Below are positions 60,237 through 64,000 of a stretch of DNA of 64,000 nt, in pieces (position 1 is the stretch's first letter; each line of letters opens with the position of its first letter). The notes below the pieces were generated by a model, which saw only the letters and a program-made list of their open reading frames with translations, had not been told where the DNA came from and did no database searches. Origin of the DNA: Pinus tabuliformis. Its lineage: Eukaryota; Streptophyta; Pinopsida; Pinales; Pinaceae. The stretch lies in assembly GCA_031772625.1 (NCBI GenBank), contig CM062807.1:1150017007-1150081006 (forward strand), read 5' to 3'. The position numbers and the translations under genes were made by a program.

Positions 60237-61758
60237 ATTTTGTGGGTGATATACCTAAGAGAAAAAAATTCTCCAAAATGGTCCTCAGCCAGCAGCCCCT
60301 TGCAGCCACCAACTAGCTTGTTGTGCCACTTCTCTGCAACCTGAGCCAACCATGTGGTTCCTTACCCATCTGTCATGATCGTATGTTTAAAGGTGGGCCT
60401 CTCGAACCTAAAGGTATGTCTTGTCATTTGGAAATTAAGTATTGTAGTTTGCTTATCACAGACACTTCTGGGCATGGATTAATGGGGGGATTCGGCTGAA
60501 ATAATGGTCTAGGTCTGTGCTCTTGTCCCCTAGACCCCTTTTGGATAATAACCTTGGATTCTAGTCTTGTATGATCTCTTTTGCTAACCATTTGGCTTTA
60601 GGGATGGTATTTCACAAGAAACCCTGATTTTGGTTGTGTGGTCCCACTCCCTCATCCACATATATTAACCCCCTTTCCACTCATTATTACCCCATTCATC
60701 ATTTCTCCCACCTAGGTCCATATTCCTCCACTGGGTCCACTTAGGGTTAGCTCTCCCCTTCCCCTTGCCCACACCTTAGGTCAGGCCTGGTATGATGCCC
60801 TGAAGGTTGAAGCAACTAAAAAAAAATGTAAAAGCATAATTAGCCACATTCAACGGGAAAATGTACCACAAATGCAAAAGATGGTCGGGACAAACACATC
60901 TAGCACGTGGGCAAAAGCAAACACATGAGCTCTACCCCATCATAATGGTCATCACCCTGGTTGCTACAAGTTCTATGAGCCTCCTCCATCGTATAGAAAC
61001 CCATGATTGTCCCAACCCCTGGTGGGCAATGAACCGCCCTACCTTAAAAGGGAGTATCCACTGCTACATCTCACACATCATGCTCTTATCCCTTGAGCCC
61101 CAAGCAGTTAATTAAAGAAAAATCATGAAAAGGCAAAAGGCATATAAAGAAGGGTGAGAAAATCAAGGTCAAAGCACCTCATGTACCACGATCGCTCCCT
61201 CCTATATATTATATACCCAAATATGGACTTCCCTTTTAATAGCTACCCTTGTACCCCATCATGTGGCCCACGGCTACCCCTTCTCATCCCCTACTTCATT
61301 CGCCTCTCTATCACATACCACGACCTTTAAAGGATGTAACTTGAACCTATTGTCCCCTTTAGAAGTAGAAATCACCTAATAGGACACCTGGTTAACCCCA
61401 TTTGGAGCTTAGAGACATTAGCACATGCCAAAGCCCATTATGGAAGGGCAAGCCATTATGAAGTCCCCACCTATGTCCATGGTTGGTAAGCTCTTTCACT
61501 CGATTTCTCTAATGACTTGTTGTACTGGAAGGCTAGGGGACGCATTGGATCTTATGCGAGATTGTTGATGGTCCCCATCTTGGTTTTGGTCTCCCTATAC
61601 AAGATCCTAACCCTCAAGAGGACCACATTGGCACATGTAGGGTGTGCGTCGAGAGCCATGGACCTCCAAAGCAGTAGACAACACTCCATGGATCCCTGAG
61701 GATGTTCAGAGATTGCTTGAGATTCACCTATTGGACGAGGAAGATATGCCTGGTTCAC
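60237..61758 (+). repeat. 3' LTR of element C, left piece
   Basis: Starts TGTTACCCACATTTTGTGGG, matches the 5' LTR start and D1, and contains the 1.17-kb segment missing from the 5' LTR. Followed in the LTR order up to GGTTCAC at 61758, where the hAT element begins. Confidence 0.85.
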
Positions 61759-61894
61759 TATGAAACCAGATTCGCTGGAAATGGCCTACGTGTCCAAATC
61801 CCACAAATCGGACACGATTCGATGGTGATTCGAATCCAAGAACATGACATGATCGAATCCTGCACGTGTCACATTAGGACACAATGTGTCACAA

Positions 61895-61916
61895 TTTTGG
61901 GATTCGAATCCCAAAA
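61895..61916. repeat. 22-bp perfect palindrome in the hAT 5' region
   Basis: An 11-base arm TTTTGGGATTC is followed directly by its exact reverse complement GAATCCCAAAA. It contains the same GATTCGAATC core as the dispersed subterminal motifs and lies 20 bases before the TATA-like box. Confidence 0.9.
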
Positions 61917-62072
61917 AAGGGAAACCCGCGGGCATAAAAACGCGTTGTTCTATCAGTCATTTACCATTTCTCTCTTTCAGTTTTGCATACATTGAGTTGT
62001 GGGCAAGGAGCTAAGGGTTTGGAGCAAGGAGCTAAGGGTGTGGAGTGTTCGGCAAGGAGATTCAAGCACCAG

Positions 62073-62172
62073 GTAAGTGCATTTCATCTCTATTTTTTTG
62101 CATTTCTATTACAACAGTTTGTATATGAATTTTTTTTACAAATTTGTGCATGTTTTGTTTATTTTTTTACAG
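62073..62172 (+). other. Intron in the hAT 5' untranslated region
   Basis: Donor CAG|GTAAGT and acceptor TTTTTTTACAG after a T-rich tract, 100 bases. The first good start codon (ATG 62178) lies five bases after the acceptor. A frame open through the intron gives a T-rich, Phe-rich unnatural N-terminus, supporting splicing. Confidence 0.7.
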
Positions 62173-62177
62173 TATTC

Positions 62178-63242
62178 ATGGCTCAATCAAGGGCAGCAGT
62201 TAGGGGGCAAAGGAAGGGGAAGAATGTCTCCATTGGAGATGCCCCTCCTCCCCCAATATCATCAGAGTCTGTTGCAAGTAATGTTGAGGGAAGAGAAGGA
62301 CCTAAAGACAGCATTAAGAAATATCCCTTGTGGAAATATGTCACAAGAGAGGATGGGACAAGCACCAAGGGGAAGGGAGGAGGCAATGTGCAATGGAGAT
62401 GCAAATTTTGCCACATTTCTTTCAAAAGCACATATTACCGTGTGAAAGGCCATTTGTTGGCTTTACCAGGTTGTGGAATTGGAGCTTGTAAAGTTGTTCC
62501 TTTACAAAAGAGGAAAGGAATGGAAAAAGAGTTCATTGTTGGTATGGAAAATGTGGCTGCAAAATCAAGAAAAACCAAGAATGAAGACCCCCTTCCATTT
62601 TTTAGAAAAGGCACCACCAAATTTCCATTTGAGAGTTCTATTGGGGGACAAGCAGCAAAAAGAAGAGCAATTTCACTTGGTCCAATGGACAAGATTTTTC
62701 AAAAAGAGAAACGGGAAGAGCTTGATCTCACCATTGCCTTTTTTTTCTATCAAAACTTCATATCATTTAATGTTGCACACTCACCTCTATTTATTGAGAT
62801 GTGTCGAGCTCTAACTCACGGGTCTCCATCATGGTCTGTGCCTCCTGGTTCAGAGAAGCTTAGAACCACATTGTTGACGAAGGAAAAAAAAGAGGTGCAA
62901 AAAATGCTTGAGCCTATTAAAGCATCATGGTCAACATCTGGGGTTAGCATTGTTTTTTATGGATGGATAGATCCAACACGACACCCAATCATCAACTTCA
63001 TGGTGTCTTCCTTGAATGGTCCAATTTTCTTGAAAGCAGTGGATACACTTGGAGAATACAAGGATGCACAATTTATGGGTGGGTTATTTATTAAAGTTAT
63101 TGAAGATGTAGGTGTTGATGCTTGTGTGCAAATGATTACAGATAATGCACCTGTTTGCAAGGCTGTTGGCATGATTGTGGAAGCTAAATATCCACAAGTG
63201 TTTTGGACACCTTGCATTGTCCATTCATTGAACTTAGCATGA
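62178..63242 (+). pseudogene. hAT transposase, BED finger and DUF659 part
   Basis: 354 residues from MAQSRAAVRG. BED-type zinc finger at about residues 47-105 (LWKYVTRED, then CKFC at 75-78 and GHLL with His 92). A basic linker follows, then the DUF659 part of the RNase H fold: SPLFIEMCRALTHGSPSWSVP, YGWIDPTRHPIINFMV, ITDNAPVCKAVG, VFWTPCIVHSLNLA. In relatives the first catalytic Asp lies in an SDGW-like box; here it reads FYGW, so that Asp appears lost. The second Asp (TDN) is kept. A one-base loss after HSLNLA (near 63239) ends the frame at 63242, and the protein continues in the next frame. Confidence 0.88.
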
Positions 63243-64000
63243 AATCCATTACTTCTAATGTGCTTTGGATTGGTAACAGTATTGAGGATGCACGACATAT
63301 CCATAACTTTGTGCAAAATCATACAAATGCCCTCACTATCTACAAGGAGTACAACAATCTATCATTGTTGAAGATTGGTGATACACGGTTTGCCTCTTCA
63401 TTCATAATGTTGAAGAGGTTGAGGGAGGTCAAGACCGCTCTTGGGGCCATGGTTATTTCTGAGTTTTGGTCTTTTTGGAGAAAGACAGATCAAGTAGCCT
63501 CTAAAAGATTGGAGGACACAGTGCTAGATGATGCTTGGTGGGAAAGGGTAAATCTAATTATTCAGATCATGGACCCTATCATTTCTTTGCTTCAATTTGC
63601 AGATATAGAAAAACCCATCCTAGGAGAGGTTTATGAGGGATGGGATTCCATGATTGAGTCTATGAGGAGCCTTATTCTACAGAGTGAGTGCCCCGAGTAC
63701 CAGACATCACCAGAGGCCTTCTGTGGTACTATACAGGATATTCTTGTCAGCAGATGGGACAAGAATTGCACACCTTTACATTGTTTGGCTCACTCATTGA
63801 ACCCAAAATACTACAGCCATGAGTGGCTGAATGGTGGACCTTCCCGCAGATTCCCTCCTCACATGGATGGCGAAATCTCACAAGGGAGGAAAGACGCATT
63901 CAGGCGCGTTTTTCAGGATAGAGCATTGCTTGATGAGGTGGAGGATTCCTTTGCAGAGTTTTCCACTAGCACTAGTCGATTTGCAGAATATGATGTGATT
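63239..64000 (+). pseudogene. hAT transposase, C-terminal part (runs off window)
   Basis: Open for 254 codons from ATG 63239 to the window end without a stop. Directly continues the hAT protein after the frameshift: WIGNSIEDARHIHNFV, LLKIGDTRFASSFIMLKRL, then a helix-rich region with WWERVNLIIQIMDPI, and CLAHSLNPKYYS, the conserved hAT motif before the C-terminal dimerisation domain. The dimerisation domain would lie beyond 64000. Confidence 0.87.

Larger units (their letters stand above)
30227..64000 (-). other. Inferred giant upstream intron filled with transposons
   Basis: The acceptor site at 30228-30227 requires a donor further right, yet everything from 30651 to the window end is nested transposon sequence and no N-terminal PAP phosphatase exon was recognised. 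If the gene is whole, this intron is at least 33.7 kb. The alternative is a gene truncated by insertion or rearrangement. The 30227-30650 stretch looks like ordinary AT-rich intron. Confidence 0.5.
55678..64000 (+). mobile_element. Element C: family D LTR element with an unusual reading frame
   Basis: 5' LTR 55678-57851, tRNA-Asp-type primer site 57855-57873, one long acidic reading frame, then the 3' LTR from 60237, interrupted by a hAT transposon at 61759 and running off the window. The primer site (TGGCGTCGTTGTCGGGGAC) is the type typical of plant Athila/Tat gypsy elements. No gag knuckle, protease, reverse transcriptase, RNase H or integrase is present in the 2.4-kb interior, so C is a non-autonomous element presumably moved by an unseen Athila/Tat-like partner. 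D1-D4 are solo or partial LTRs of the same family, so it has been active repeatedly at this locus. Confidence 0.85.
61759..64000 (+). mobile_element. hAT-superfamily DNA transposon (left part)
   Basis: LTR similarity stops at 61758 and a transposase gene follows. TGGTTCAC (61751-61758) would be the 8-bp target duplication typical of hAT; the other copy lies outside the window. The first 160 bases carry GATTCG-type motifs near 61769, 61815, 61826, 61851 and 61901, as expected of hAT subterminal transposase binding sites. A TATA-like GCATAAAAACGC lies near 61932. Confidence 0.82.

Noticed and set aside
60416..61584. Segment missing from the 5' LTR of C as a retained or removed intron
   Set aside because: A GTATGT donor is present at its left edge, but the right edge has no AG, so a deletion is the simpler reading.
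1..64000. tRNA, rRNA, CRISPR or organellar insertions
   Set aside because: No cloverleaf-like tRNA, ribosomal or chloroplast gene pattern or regularly spaced direct repeat was recognised by eye; a tRNA scan was not possible.

Overview
The window is from a large, repeat-rich plant nuclear genome. Evidence: a spliced gene whose protein closely resembles the Arabidopsis At4g05090-type PAP phosphatase, plant-type LTR retrotransposons with tRNA-iMet and tRNA-Asp primer sites, a BED-finger hAT transposon, AT-rich spacers and very deep nesting of LTR elements. A gymnosperm (giant introns, old diverged elements) is my best guess, but nothing here proves it. I found no bacterial-style genes, tRNA, rRNA or CRISPR array.

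Layout. 1-13.5 kb: old, degraded coding remnants (two long unknown reading frames, gag-like, aspartic-protease-like and minus-strand gypsy fragments). 14.1-24.0 kb: two related chromodomain Ty3/gypsy elements. Element A (14139-17243) has lost most of pol through a deletion with short homology. Element B (18209-24022) is nearly complete but carries a gag frameshift and a nonsense codon before integrase. 24.0-29.1 kb: spacer with simple and tandem repeats. 29.1-30.2 kb, minus strand: the last two exons of a 3'(2'),5'-bisphosphate (PAP) nucleotidase-like gene, with clean splice sites and all visible catalytic motifs.

30.65 kb to the end: one nested stack of transposons, lying where the gene's next upstream intron should be. 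Family letters are mine. Copia element G (from 30651) received solo LTR D1 in its 5' LTR, solo LTR F1 in its gag, and minus-strand LTR D2 in its 3' LTR. D2 received solo LTR E1 and minus-strand LTR D3. D3 received solo LTR D4 and the gypsy-like element C. D4 received non-autonomous element E2, and the 3' LTR of E2 received the copia element F2 (45002-51170). The 3' LTR of C received a hAT transposon that runs off the window end. Matching 5-bp target duplications support D1 (CACCC), F1 (TTTCG), D4 (GGGTT), E2 (TCCCC) and F2 (ATTCG), with near matches for A, B and E1.

The most unusual item is element C. It has 2-3 kb LTRs of family D, a tRNA-Asp-type primer site and no recognisable gag or pol. 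It carries instead a long acidic reading frame (58064-59518) that contains an internally duplicated domain of about 70 residues. Other items worth a look are short-motif arrays in the leaders of several unrelated LTR families, including a dense W-box-like TTGAC array in both F2 LTRs, and a 22-bp perfect palindrome in the hAT 5' end.
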